A stretch of 64,000 nucleotides of DNA from Marinobacterium lutimaris (GTDB lineage Bacteria; Pseudomonadota; Gammaproteobacteria; Pseudomonadales; Balneatricaceae), in assembly GCF_900108065.1 (NCBI RefSeq), contig NZ_FNVQ01000001.1, positions 2,170,001 to 2,234,000 on the forward strand. Reading direction: 5' to 3'. Each line of letters begins with the position of its first letter. Within the stretch, counting starts at the first letter, position 1. Under the pieces are notes generated by a model that did not search any database, was not told the DNA's origin, and worked only from the letters and a program-made list of their open reading frames with translations. The position numbers and the translations under genes were made by a program. This document shows positions 44,879 through 52,310 of this stretch, piece after piece.

Positions 44879-45790
44879 ATGAGTAAAAAACTGAAAGCCG
44901 CGATCATCGGTCCAGGTAACATCGGAACCGATCTGCTGATGAAGATGCAGCGCTCTGAGTGGATAGAGCCAGTATGGATGGTCGGCATCGACCCGGAATC
45001 CGAAGGTCTCAAACGTGCTCGCGAGATGGACATAAAAACCACCGCCGATGGCGTGGATGGCCTGTTACCGCATGTACTTGAAGACGATATCCGGGTGGCC
45101 TTTGATGCAACCTCTGCTTATGTTCACGCCGAAAACAGCCGCAAGCTGAACGAGCTGGGCGTCATCATGGTTGACCTGACTCCGGCGGCCATCGGGCCTT
45201 TTTGTGTACCGCCCGTCAACCTGAGCGCACACGCCAAAAATCTGGAAATGAACGTCAACATGGTTACCTGCGGCGGACAGGCCACCATTCCAATGGTCGC
45301 TGCCGTGAGCCAGGTTCAGCCAGTCGAATATGGCGAGATCATCGCGACCGTATCCTCCCGCTCCGTAGGTCCAGGTACGCGCAAGAACATCGATGAATTC
45401 ACCCGCACCACCGCCGGTGCCGTAGAGAATGTGGGCGGTGCCCAAAAGGGCAAGGCGATCATCATTATCAACCCTGCTGAACCGCCAGTGATGATGCGCG
45501 ATACAGTGCACTGTCTCACCGTATCCGAGCCGGATCAGCAAGCGATTACCACGTCGGTTCACGCCATGGTGAAAGAGGTACAGAAATACGTGCCGGGATA
45601 TCGCCTGGTCAACGGACCGATCTTTGACGGCAACCGTGTCTCCATGTTCATGGAGGTTGAAGGCCTGGGTGACTTCCTGCCCAAGTACGCAGGCAACCTC
45701 GACATCATGACAGCCGCAGGCCTGCGCACGGCCGAGATGTTTGCTGAAGAGGCCGCCAGCGGCTCCATCCAACTGCCTGCACGCGGCTAA
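44879..45790 (+). CDS. Acetaldehyde dehydrogenase (acetylating)
   Basis: The 303-residue enzyme is of the MhpF/DmpF/BphJ type: NAD-binding [14 protein letters not shown] (about 8-20), catalytic Cys131 ([13 protein letters not shown]) and the [16 protein letters not shown] segment. It oxidises a short aldehyde to the acyl-CoA and forms a physical channelling complex with the aldolase encoded just downstream. In aromatic meta pathways the substrate is acetaldehyde; here glycolaldehyde (from a C5 keto-deoxy acid) or acetaldehyde (from a 5-deoxy acid) are both possible. GAGGTG ribosome site 6 nt before the ATG. Confidence 0.93.
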   Translation: MSKKLKAAIIGPGNIGTDLLMKMQRSEWIEPVWMVGIDPESEGLKRAREMDIKTTADGVDGLLPHVLEDDIRVAFDATSAYVHAENSRKLNELGVIMVDLTPAAIGPFCVPPVNLSAHAKNLEMNVNMVTCGGQATIPMVAAVSQVQPVEYGEIIATVSSRSVGPGTRKNIDEFTRTTAGAVENVGGAQKGKAIIIINPAEPPVMMRDTVHCLTVSEPDQQAITTSVHAMVKEVQKYVPGYRLVNGPIFDGNRVSMFMEVEGLGDFLPKYAGNLDIMTAAGLRTAEMFAEEAASGSIQLPARG

Positions 45791-45804
45791 CCGGGAGAGA
45801 AAAG

Positions 45805-46833
45805 ATGAACCTGAACGGTAAAAAGGTCACGCTTCACGATATGAGCCTGCGTGACGGTATGCACGCCAAACGCCACCAGATCTCGCTTGAGCAAATGGTG
45901 GATATCGCAACCGGGCTGGATGAGGCGGGAATGCCGCTCATCGAAGTCACCCACGGCGATGGCCTCGGCGGCTCCTCGGTGAACTACGGTTTCCCCGCTC
46001 ACTCCGATGAGGCGTATCTCAACGCGGTTATCCCGAAGCTCAAAAACGCAAAAGTCTCCGCACTTCTCCTTCCCGGTATCGGAACCGTTGAACACCTGAA
46101 GATGGCGCGTGATTGCGGCGTCAACACGATTCGGGTAGCGACACACTGCACCGAAGCGGATGTCTCCGAACAGCACATCGGTCTAGCCGCAAAAATGGAA
46201 ATGGATACCGTTGGCTTCCTGATGATGGCGCACATGGTCAGCGCCGAAAAGGTGCTTGAGCAAGCAAAATTGATGGTGGAGTACGGCGCTAACTGCGTTT
46301 ACTGCACGGACTCCGCCGGCTACATGCTCCCCGACGAAGTCAGCACCAAAATCGGCCTACTGCGGCAAGAACTACCCACCAACGTAGAGATCGGTTTCCA
46401 CGGCCATCATAACCTCGGCATGGGGATCGCCAACTCGCTGGCCGCTATCGAGGCGGGTGCCGCTCGTGTCGACGGTTCCGTTGCTGGCCTTGGTGCCGGT
46501 GCAGGCAACACACCGCTGGAAGTGTTCTGTGCCGTGCTTGACCGCATGGGCGTCGAAACCGGGATCGACCTCTACAAGATCATGGATGTAGCAGAAGACC
46601 GAGTGGTGCCGATGATGGATCAACCGATCCGGGTCGACCGTGATGCACTGACACTGGGCTACGCTGGGGTTTACTCATCGTTTCTGCTGTTTGCCCAACG
46701 CGCAGAAAAGAAATACGGCGTTCAGGCACGTGACATTCTGGTGGAACTCGGCCGTCGCGGCACCGTGGGCGGTCAGGAAGATATGATCGAAGATCTCGCG
46801 CTTACCCTGGCCAAGGATCGCGGTCTGATCTAA
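45805..46833 (+). CDS. 4-hydroxy-2-oxovalerate aldolase
   Basis: The 342-residue protein is the Mn-dependent class II pyruvate aldolase DmpG/MhpE/BphI: catalytic [12 protein letters not shown] (Arg16, Asp17, His20), metal ligands His199 and His201 in GFHGHHN, and the C-terminal communication domain ([16 protein letters not shown], Tyr290). Leu87 and Leu89, which border the aldehyde pocket in BphI, are also present. It splits 4-hydroxy-2-oxo acids into pyruvate and an aldehyde passed to the dehydrogenase. It is the last gene of the operon, followed by a strong terminator. No 2-hydroxypentadienoate hydratase is present. Confidence 0.93.
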   Translation: MNLNGKKVTLHDMSLRDGMHAKRHQISLEQMVDIATGLDEAGMPLIEVTHGDGLGGSSVNYGFPAHSDEAYLNAVIPKLKNAKVSALLLPGIGTVEHLKMARDCGVNTIRVATHCTEADVSEQHIGLAAKMEMDTVGFLMMAHMVSAEKVLEQAKLMVEYGANCVYCTDSAGYMLPDEVSTKIGLLRQELPTNVEIGFHGHHNLGMGIANSLAAIEAGAARVDGSVAGLGAGAGNTPLEVFCAVLDRMGVETGIDLYKIMDVAEDRVVPMMDQPIRVDRDALTLGYAGVYSSFLLFAQRAEKKYGVQARDILVELGRRGTVGGQEDMIEDLALTLAKDRGLI

Positions 46834-46904
46834 GCCTTTGGCTGCGCATCATCACTGGCGATGCATAGCAGTCCAGCCGCTAACTCATCTCGCGTCAGTT
46901 TGAC

Positions 46905-46936
46905 GGGCCGCTCTCCTCAGGGACGGCCCTTTTTTT
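46905..46936 (+). terminator. Intrinsic terminator of the sugar-acid operon
   Basis: GGGCCG (46905-46910) pairs with CGGCCC (46924-46929) and is followed by seven T (46930-46936), 72 nt after the aldolase stop. It marks the end of the operon beginning at dctP and is convergent with lysE. Confidence 0.85.
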
Positions 46937-46958
46937 GCTCTAATGCCTGGCAGCGCCG

Positions 46959-47576
46959 TCAGAGGGTCACCACCCTTACCGCCAGCCCAACCAGCAACGC
47001 ACCTGTGGCTCGCTCTACCAGCTTGGCGCGGCGCCTCAGGGCATTCAGCAAGCGACGGTGTGACAGCAGCAGCGCCACCAGCGTATACCAGGCACCATCT
47101 ACTATGGTGGCGGTCAGTACCATCACCCATTGAGCCAGCACACTCTGCTCGGCACTGACGAACTGGGAAAACAGCGCCATAAAGAACAACGCTAGCTTGG
47201 GATTAAGCAGCGACACCAGCGCGCCGGCGCGGGCTGCGCCAAACAGGGAGTGCACAGAGCCATCAGCAACCTGCAGCGCCCCGCCCTCTCCGGCATGACG
47301 CCAGGCCTGAATACCCATATAGGCCAGGTAAGCGGCGCCGGCCCAGCTCAGGGTCAGATAAAGCGTCTGGTGTTCGGCCACCAGCAGCGCCAGACCGTGT
47401 ACGGTCAAAAAGGCCCAGAGCCCAACTCCCAGCGCATGGGACAGCCCCGCCACTACGCCGTGGGCACGACTGTTGCGCACCGTTTCACGCAGCACCACCG
47501 CGAGGCTCGGCCCCGGCGACATCGCCCCCATCACACAGACCAGCAGCAGGGAGCCCCAAAGCATCAACGACATCAT
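46959..47576 (-). CDS. LysE/RhtB family amino acid exporter
   Basis: The 205-residue protein has six hydrophobic segments and the family N-terminus with the MSPGPSLAVVLRETVRNSRAHG motif region, followed by LSHALGVGLWAFLTVHGLAL and LVSLLNPKLALFFMALFSQF. Members export lysine, threonine, homoserine or other small metabolites through the inner membrane. No exported compound can be named from the sequence. It is monocistronic and divergent from the DUF2058 gene. Confidence 0.88.
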   Translation of the reverse strand: MMSLMLWGSLLLVCVMGAMSPGPSLAVVLRETVRNSRAHGVVAGLSHALGVGLWAFLTVHGLALLVAEHQTLYLTLSWAGAAYLAYMGIQAWRHAGEGGALQVADGSVHSLFGAARAGALVSLLNPKLALFFMALFSQFVSAEQSVLAQWVMVLTATIVDGAWYTLVALLLSHRRLLNALRRRAKLVERATGALLVGLAVRVVTL

Positions 47577-47642
47577 CTATCCTTGGAATAGCGAAATTTA
47601 GCGCCATTATCCTCCGCTACGGGAGGTGTGTCACACTGCCCG

Positions 47643-47671
47643 TTCAACGTTAAACCGCCTTGGGGTATAGT
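47643..47671 (+). promoter_or_regulatory. Predicted promoter of the DUF2058 gene
   Basis: TTCAAC (47643-47648), a 17-bp spacer and TATAGT (47666-47671) form a plausible sigma-70 promoter 32 nt before the ATG, giving a short leader with a CGGAG ribosome site. Confidence 0.5.
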
Positions 47672-47703
47672 TCCCGCCCCATCAATTTTTTCGGAGTTTT
47701 GGC

Positions 47704-48234
47704 ATGGCAATCTCACTCCAGGACCAGCTACTCAAAGCCGGAGTAGCCAACAAGCAACAGGCCAAGAAAGCCAAACAGGCGAAAAAGCAGCAGAAGAAAA
47801 GCAACGCCCCCGATGAAAGCGTGAAGCAGCAGGCCGAGCTGGAAGCAGCGCGCAAGGCGAAAGCTGAGAAGGATCGAGAGCTTAACCGTCAGCGACAGGA
47901 AGCCCAGGGCCAGAAAGCCGCGCTTGCCGAGGTGCGTCAGCTGATCGAGCAGCACCGCGTCGCACTGCCCAAAAATGGCGAAACCAAGTACAACTTCGTC
48001 TACGAATCCAAGATCAAGTCACTCTGGATCGATGCCAGCCTGCTCAACCAGCTGGCCCGCGGACAGCTGCGCGTAGCCGTGCTGGGTGAGGGCTTCAACC
48101 TGATCCCCCGCGAGATCGTCGAGCGTATCGAACAGCGCCTGCCTGGCACCGTTCTGCCGATGCCGGAGCAGGATAAGCCGGATGAGGACGACCCGTACGC
48201 AGACTACCAGATCCCCGACGATCTGATGTGGTGA
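47704..48234 (+). CDS. DUF2058 family protein (YaiL-like)
   Basis: The 176-residue protein starts MAISLQDQLLKAGVANKQQ, followed by a very basic, Lys/Gln/Ala-rich coiled-coil region (about 20-75), then a small conserved domain (YNFVYESKIKSLWIDASLLNQL, RVAVLGEGFNLIPREIVERI) and an acidic tail. This is the DUF2058/YaiL family, described as nucleoprotein/polynucleotide-associated but with no established role. The lysine-rich segment fits nucleic acid binding. Confidence 0.88.
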   Translation: MAISLQDQLLKAGVANKQQAKKAKQAKKQQKKSNAPDESVKQQAELEAARKAKAEKDRELNRQRQEAQGQKAALAEVRQLIEQHRVALPKNGETKYNFVYESKIKSLWIDASLLNQLARGQLRVAVLGEGFNLIPREIVERIEQRLPGTVLPMPEQDKPDEDDPYADYQIPDDLMW

Positions 48235-48253
48235 TCGCGCGCTCAAGGCAGAG

Positions 48254-48277
48254 TATACTTTCTGGAAACTTTGTTTC
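48254..48277 (+). promoter_or_regulatory. Promoter with overlapping operator of the XRE-cupin gene
   Basis: A -10-like TATACT (48254-48259) is followed by the dyad GAAAC-TTT-GTTTC (48265-48277), which would cover the transcription start. A dyad at that position in front of an XRE regulator suggests negative autoregulation. Confidence 0.45.
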
Positions 48278-48313
48278 GTTTAATCGCCAGAACTTTCCTC
48301 TGTGGAGCGCTCG

Positions 48314-48946
48314 ATGTCCGATCAGCCCCGTTTTTTACAGCTGGACAAACAAAACCTGCAGGTAGAACGAGCCGATTCCGACGCCCGCGTAGAGCCGCTG
48401 CAGCTCGGCCAGCGGGTGCGAGAGATCCGTCTCAGCCAGAACCTGACTCTGGAAGAGGCCAGCAAGCTGACCGGGCTGGCTCGCTCTACCCTGTCAAAGA
48501 TCGAAAACGAACAGATCTCCCCGACCTTCAGCGCCGTGACCAAGTTGGTGAACGGCCTGGGGATCGATATGCCACAGTTGTTCACCCAGCCCAAGCGTGA
48601 ACGCGGCGGCGGTGGCCGACGCGATATCACCCGCTCCGGCGAAGGCCGCCCCCATCCGACTCCTACCTACGAGCATGAACTGCTCGCCACCAACCTGACG
48701 CGCAAGAAAATGATCCCCTACCGCACCCAGGTAAGGGCCCGTGACTTCGATGCCTACGGCGAATGGGTCCGACACGATGGCGAAGAATTTCTCTACGTGC
48801 TCGACGGCGAAATCATGTTCTACACCGAGTTTTACGAGCCCATCCTGCTGCAGCAGGGAGACAGCGCATACTACGACTGTGAAATGGGGCATGCACTGGT
48901 CTCGGTTTCAGAGGAAGATGCCACGGTAATCTGGGTTACCGCCTAG
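48314..48946 (+). CDS. XRE-family regulator with C-terminal cupin domain
   Basis: The 210-residue protein has a Cro/CI-type HTH (about 32-88: LGQRVREIRLSQNLTLEEAS, LARSTLSKIENEQISPTFSA) and a cupin sensor domain (about 135-208: HDGEEFLYVLDGEIMFYTEF, LLQQGDSAYYDCEMGHALVS), the PuuR/SutR-type layout. Such proteins repress catabolic or transport genes in response to small molecules, but the target is unclear because the neighbours (DUF2058, twin-receiver protein) give no clue. A GTG 12 nt upstream is a less likely start; ATG 48314 has GGAG at the right distance. Confidence 0.88.
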   Translation: MSDQPRFLQLDKQNLQVERADSDARVEPLQLGQRVREIRLSQNLTLEEASKLTGLARSTLSKIENEQISPTFSAVTKLVNGLGIDMPQLFTQPKRERGGGGRRDITRSGEGRPHPTPTYEHELLATNLTRKKMIPYRTQVRARDFDAYGEWVRHDGEEFLYVLDGEIMFYTEFYEPILLQQGDSAYYDCEMGHALVSVSEEDATVIWVTA

Positions 48947-49020
48947 GCTGAGGGGTGGCAATTAACACCCGCTGACGCTATTTTGTGTACTCACAACGCA
49001 ACAGAACTGAGTGCGCAGCC

Positions 49021-49821
49021 ATGAGCCACCTGCAACTGGATGACCTGCAGATCCTGCTGATTGAGCCGTCTGCAATGCAACGTAAACTCATCACCCAGGA
49101 GCTGGCCAAAGAACAGGTCATGGAGGTCGACGCGGTAGCCTCGATGCAGGAGGCGCTGTCACTGCTCGACCGCACCCATCCCGACCTGATTATCAGCGCT
49201 CTCTACTACGATGATGGTTCGGCCGATCAACTACTGCAGAAGATACGCGCCAGCGAAACCCTGAGCGACGTTCCGTTTATGCTGATCTCCAGCGAACGTC
49301 GCCGCGCCCAGCTGGAAGTCTTCAAGCAGTCCGGCGTTATCGCCATCCTGCCCAAGCCCTTCAACCACAGCCATCTCGCCTCCGCCCTGAACGCTACGCT
49401 GGATCTGCTGGACCAGCACGAGGTTGAGCTTGCCGAGCTGGATATCGGCAGCGTCCGCACCCTGGTGGTTGACGACAGCCGCCTGGCACGACGTCATATC
49501 ATGCGTGTGCTGCAAAACCTGGGGATTCAACACCTGACCGAAGCCTGTGACGGCAAGGAAGCAATTGGGGTGCTGCAACGGGAAACGGTGGACCTGGTGG
49601 TCACCGACTACAACATGCCTGAAGTCAACGGCGCGGAGTTGACCGAGTATATCCGCCAGACACCGTTTTATGCCCACCTGCCGGTGCTAATGGTGACCTC
49701 CGAGGCGCAGGACGCGCATCTGCAGTCGATCAGTCAGTCGGGGGTGGATGCCATGGCGGACAAGCCGTTCGAGCCGGAAACGGTCAAGCAGCTGCTGTTG
49801 AAGCTGCTCAACCGTCCCTGA
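49021..49821 (+). CDS. Response regulator with two receiver domains, first one degenerate
   Basis: The 266-residue protein consists of two CheY-like receiver domains and nothing else. In the second (about 146-266: TLVVDDSRLARR, DLVVTDYNMPEVNG) the acidic pair, phospho-acceptor Asp196 and the Lys of ADKPF are present. In the first (about 9-130: ILLIEPSAMQRK, DLIISALYYDDG, LPKPF) the phospho-acceptor position is Ser59 and the acidic pair is reduced, so it cannot be phosphorylated normally. The start at ATG 49021 has no strong ribosome site. No kinase is adjacent. A scaffold or diguanylate/chemotaxis-type adaptor role is possible but unproven. Confidence 0.85.
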   Translation: MSHLQLDDLQILLIEPSAMQRKLITQELAKEQVMEVDAVASMQEALSLLDRTHPDLIISALYYDDGSADQLLQKIRASETLSDVPFMLISSERRRAQLEVFKQSGVIAILPKPFNHSHLASALNATLDLLDQHEVELAELDIGSVRTLVVDDSRLARRHIMRVLQNLGIQHLTEACDGKEAIGVLQRETVDLVVTDYNMPEVNGAELTEYIRQTPFYAHLPVLMVTSEAQDAHLQSISQSGVDAMADKPFEPETVKQLLLKLLNRP

Positions 49822-49859
49822 TAACGGCAGTTAACGGCCAAGAAAGCCGTTCGCGGCAA

Positions 49860-50939
49860 TTATTCGCTGTAGAAGCGCGGCACCCGGGAGGTCAGGCAGG
49901 TAACCAGCGTATAAGGGATGGTATCGCACCAGAGAGCCACTTCAGACACCGGCAACTGCTTGCCGAACAGCTCAACGCGATCGCCGATCTGCACTTCATC
50001 CAGGTCGGTCACATCGATGGTCATCATATCCATGGAAACACGCCCAGCCACGGCAGCGCGCTGACCGTTGATTACCACCGGGGTACCGTTTTTAGCGTGG
50101 CGCGGATAACCGTCGCCATAGCCCATGGCGATGGTCGCGATGCGGGTCGGGCGCTCACAGACAAAGGTGCCGCCGTAACCTACAGACTCACCTACGGCCA
50201 CATCGCGCAGCGCGATCACCTCGGTACTCAGTGTCATCGCTACCTGCAGCCGATCCGCTACCGGGTTCGGCTCCATAAACGGCGTAGCACCGTACAGCAT
50301 CATGCCGGGGCGCACCCAGCTACGATGCGCTTCGGGCCAGGCCATGACCGCAGCCGAGTTGGACAGACAGGCCGCCAGCCCCTCAACACCGGTCACCGAG
50401 GCAAAGGCCTCCAGCTGATGCCTTGTTGCAGCTTCTGCCGGCTCATCGGAACGGGCAAAGTGGGTCATCAAAATCACTTCCGACACGCAGGGCAGCGCCT
50501 GCAGACGGGAAACGACACCAGCCACTTGCGCCGGCTGGAAGCCGAGGCGATGCATGCCGGAATCTATTTTCAAAAATACAGGGAAAGGGTTGCTCAGTTC
50601 AGCCTGTTCCAGCGCCTGCAACTGATGCTCGCTGTGCACGGCCGGCCAGAAATTCTCGCTGCCCACCAGGCTCAACTCGTCCGCATCGAAGCAGCCTTCC
50701 AGCAGCATGATCGGCTTGGTAATGCCCGCTTCGCGCAGTTCAATCGCTTCTTCAATACAGGCCACGCCGAAGGCGGGCACATCCGCTTCCAGCGCTTTGG
50801 CGACCTTTACAGCGCCATGGCCATAACCGTTGGCCTTGACGATCGCTGCTGCCTGGGCCTTGGGCGCTTGCGCGCAGGCCAGGCTGTAGTTATGCCGGAT
50901 CGCACTCAGATCCACATCGGCACGTACTTTACGACTCAT
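49860..50939 (-). CDS. alr: Alanine racemase
   Basis: This PLP enzyme interconverts L- and D-alanine. The 359-residue protein has the PLP lysine in AIVKANGYGHG (Lys35), the catalytic tyrosine region VGYGGTFVCERPTR, and the LKIDSGMHRLGF and MGYGDGYPRH motifs. It begins 23 nt after ridA on the same strand. The nearby lrp and AGCS alanine symporter genes suggest a catabolic alanine locus (DadX-like use) rather than, or in addition to, cell-wall supply; no dadA dehydrogenase is in the window. Confidence 0.95.
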   Translation of the reverse strand: MSRKVRADVDLSAIRHNYSLACAQAPKAQAAAIVKANGYGHGAVKVAKALEADVPAFGVACIEEAIELREAGITKPIMLLEGCFDADELSLVGSENFWPAVHSEHQLQALEQAELSNPFPVFLKIDSGMHRLGFQPAQVAGVVSRLQALPCVSEVILMTHFARSDEPAEAATRHQLEAFASVTGVEGLAACLSNSAAVMAWPEAHRSWVRPGMMLYGATPFMEPNPVADRLQVAMTLSTEVIALRDVAVGESVGYGGTFVCERPTRIATIAMGYGDGYPRHAKNGTPVVINGQRAAVAGRVSMDMMTIDVTDLDEVQIGDRVELFGKQLPVSEVALWCDTIPYTLVTCLTSRVPRFYSE

Positions 50940-50962
50940 TGATCCTCCTCCGTCGGCACCTG

Positions 50963-51352
50963 TTACTCGCCAGTAACCAGGATGCCCTCGATTTCTACAT
51001 CTACGCCTTTCGGCAGCTGCTTAACGGCATAGGCCGCGCGTGCCGGGTACGGCTCAGTGAAATGACGGGTCATCACTTCGTTAACCGCGGCAAAATGATC
51101 CATATCGGAAAGAAGAATGGTCAGTTTGACGATATCGCCCAGGTTACCACCGGCAGCTTCAGCCACGGCGGACAGGTTCTGAAACACCTGCTCGGCCTGG
51201 GCTTCGAAAGATTCGGTAACCACTTCCATGGTCTCCGGCACCAGCGGAATCTGGCCGGAAAGATAAACGGTGTTACCAACCTTAATGGCCTGGGAGTAAG
51301 GGCCGATCGCAGCCGGGGCCTTATCGGTGGAAATAACGCTCTTGTTGGACAT
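50963..51352 (-). CDS. ridA: RidA family reactive enamine/imine deaminase
   Basis: RidA hydrolyses reactive 2-aminoacrylate and related enamines from PLP enzymes. The 129-residue protein has the family signatures [36 protein letters not shown] and the active-site arginine segment [24 protein letters not shown]. It is immediately upstream of alr in the same operon, a sensible pairing since PLP-dependent racemases can release aminoacrylate-like products. Confidence 0.95.
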   Translation of the reverse strand: MSNKSVISTDKAPAAIGPYSQAIKVGNTVYLSGQIPLVPETMEVVTESFEAQAEQVFQNLSAVAEAAGGNLGDIVKLTILLSDMDHFAAVNEVMTRHFTEPYPARAAYAVKQLPKGVDVEIEGILVTGE

Positions 51353-51591
51353 ACTCTATCCTTTTATAAAGCTCTGATAGGGATCAAAAACGGAGGAGGA
51401 TCCGAGGCGTTTATCTTCGCTCAATCGCCCTCTTCCTGTCAGCCCATATCCGTAACAGCAGAGTCAAATCACGTCACAACCGGGGCAGATGCAAGGGACC
51501 TGGTGATCTTGTAGCATTCAACTCAGGGTACTCATGCCATGAACGGCGCGGCGCAGAGCATTCATTCTAAGGGAAGAGTAAGAACATTTTT

Positions 51592-51620
51592 TTGTGAATT
51601 TACTAAGTACGCGCTAATAT
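51592..51620 (+). promoter_or_regulatory. Predicted lrp promoter; rest of 51353-51661
   Basis: TTGTGA (51592-51597), 17 bp, TAATAT (51615-51620) form a fair sigma-70 promoter about 45 nt before the lrp ATG, in an AT-rich stretch suited to Lrp autoregulation. The ridA-proximal part of the gap must hold the divergent ridA-alr promoter; I see no further gene, hairpin or riboswitch in it. Confidence 0.5.
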
Positions 51621-51661
51621 AAACTGGAATTAACCCAGGTTTCAGAGAATAAATCCAAAAA

Positions 51662-52162
51662 ATGGCGCAAAATCAAAAAGCACGCAAGCTCGACAGGATC
51701 GATCGCAACATCCTCACCATCCTGCAACAGGAAGGACGCATCTCCTATACCGAGCTGGCTGACCGCGTGGGGCTGTCCACCACTCCCTGCATGGAAAGGG
51801 TCAAACGCCTGGAACGCGACGGCGTAATCACCGGCTATCATGCCCGCCTGAACCCGGACATGCTCGACTACAACCTGCTGGTGTTTGTTGAGATCGCCCT
51901 CTCCTACCAGTCACCTGATGCCTTCGAGAAATTCAACAGAGCGGTCGAAACCCTGCCCTATATTCTCGAGTGCCACCTGGTTTCCGGTGATGCAGACTAC
52001 CTGCTGAAAGCCCGTCTGCATGATATGTCACAGTATCGTGAGCTGCTCGGCCAGATGCTGCTGACCCTGCCCGGCGTCAAGAACTCCAAGAGCTACATCG
52101 TGATGGAAGAGGTTAAAGAACACTCGACCCTTCCCACCTCCGCGGGTCTGCGGGAGGACTAA
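51662..52162 (+). CDS. lrp: Lrp/AsnC family regulator (Lrp-type)
   Basis: The 166-residue protein has the AsnC-type HTH (about 11-60: LDRIDRNILTILQQEGRISY, VGLSTTPCMERVKRLERDGV) and the RAM effector domain (LVFVEIALSYQSPDAFEKFN, CHLVSGDADYLLKARLHDMS). The sequence resembles global Lrp more than specialised AsnC. It is divergent from ridA-alr and 148 nt before the alanine symporter, so it probably governs alanine use, like DadR in Pseudomonas. The ribosome site is weak. Confidence 0.92.
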   Translation: MAQNQKARKLDRIDRNILTILQQEGRISYTELADRVGLSTTPCMERVKRLERDGVITGYHARLNPDMLDYNLLVFVEIALSYQSPDAFEKFNRAVETLPYILECHLVSGDADYLLKARLHDMSQYRELLGQMLLTLPGVKNSKSYIVMEEVKEHSTLPTSAGLRED

Positions 52163-52219
52163 TCCTCCCGCTCCACGTCAAATCCCTGCCCTGCCCATCT
52201 TGCCTTCCAGCCTTTAGAC

Positions 52220-52272
52220 CACGAAAATGCCCGCCTTTCGAATGGCGCTCGCCTGAGCCCGCCATTTTCGTG
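52220..52272 (+). repeat. Large inverted repeat upstream of the AGCS symporter gene
   Basis: CACGAAAATG (52220-52229) and CATTTTCGTG (52263-52272) form a perfect 10-bp outer stem; the 33-nt interior holds a smaller GC-rich dyad (GGCG/CGCC near 52244-52253). It sits between the lrp stop and a TATATAAAAT box (52274-52283) in front of the symporter. It may be an lrp terminator lacking a T-run, or a protein-binding dyad over the symporter promoter. It does not match the glycine riboswitch. Confidence 0.6.
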
Positions 52273-52310
52273 CTATATAAAATAAACACCCACCCGCATG
52301 GAGAATATTC

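Noticed and set aside
44879-46833. Aldolase/dehydrogenase as the end of an aromatic meta-cleavage pathway
   Set aside because: No extradiol dioxygenase, hydrolase or 2-hydroxypentadienoate hydratase is present; the gene neighbours are sugar-acid enzymes.
52163-52310. Glycine riboswitch upstream of the AGCS gene
   Set aside because: The conserved glycine aptamer core sequences are absent; the region is a simple inverted repeat.
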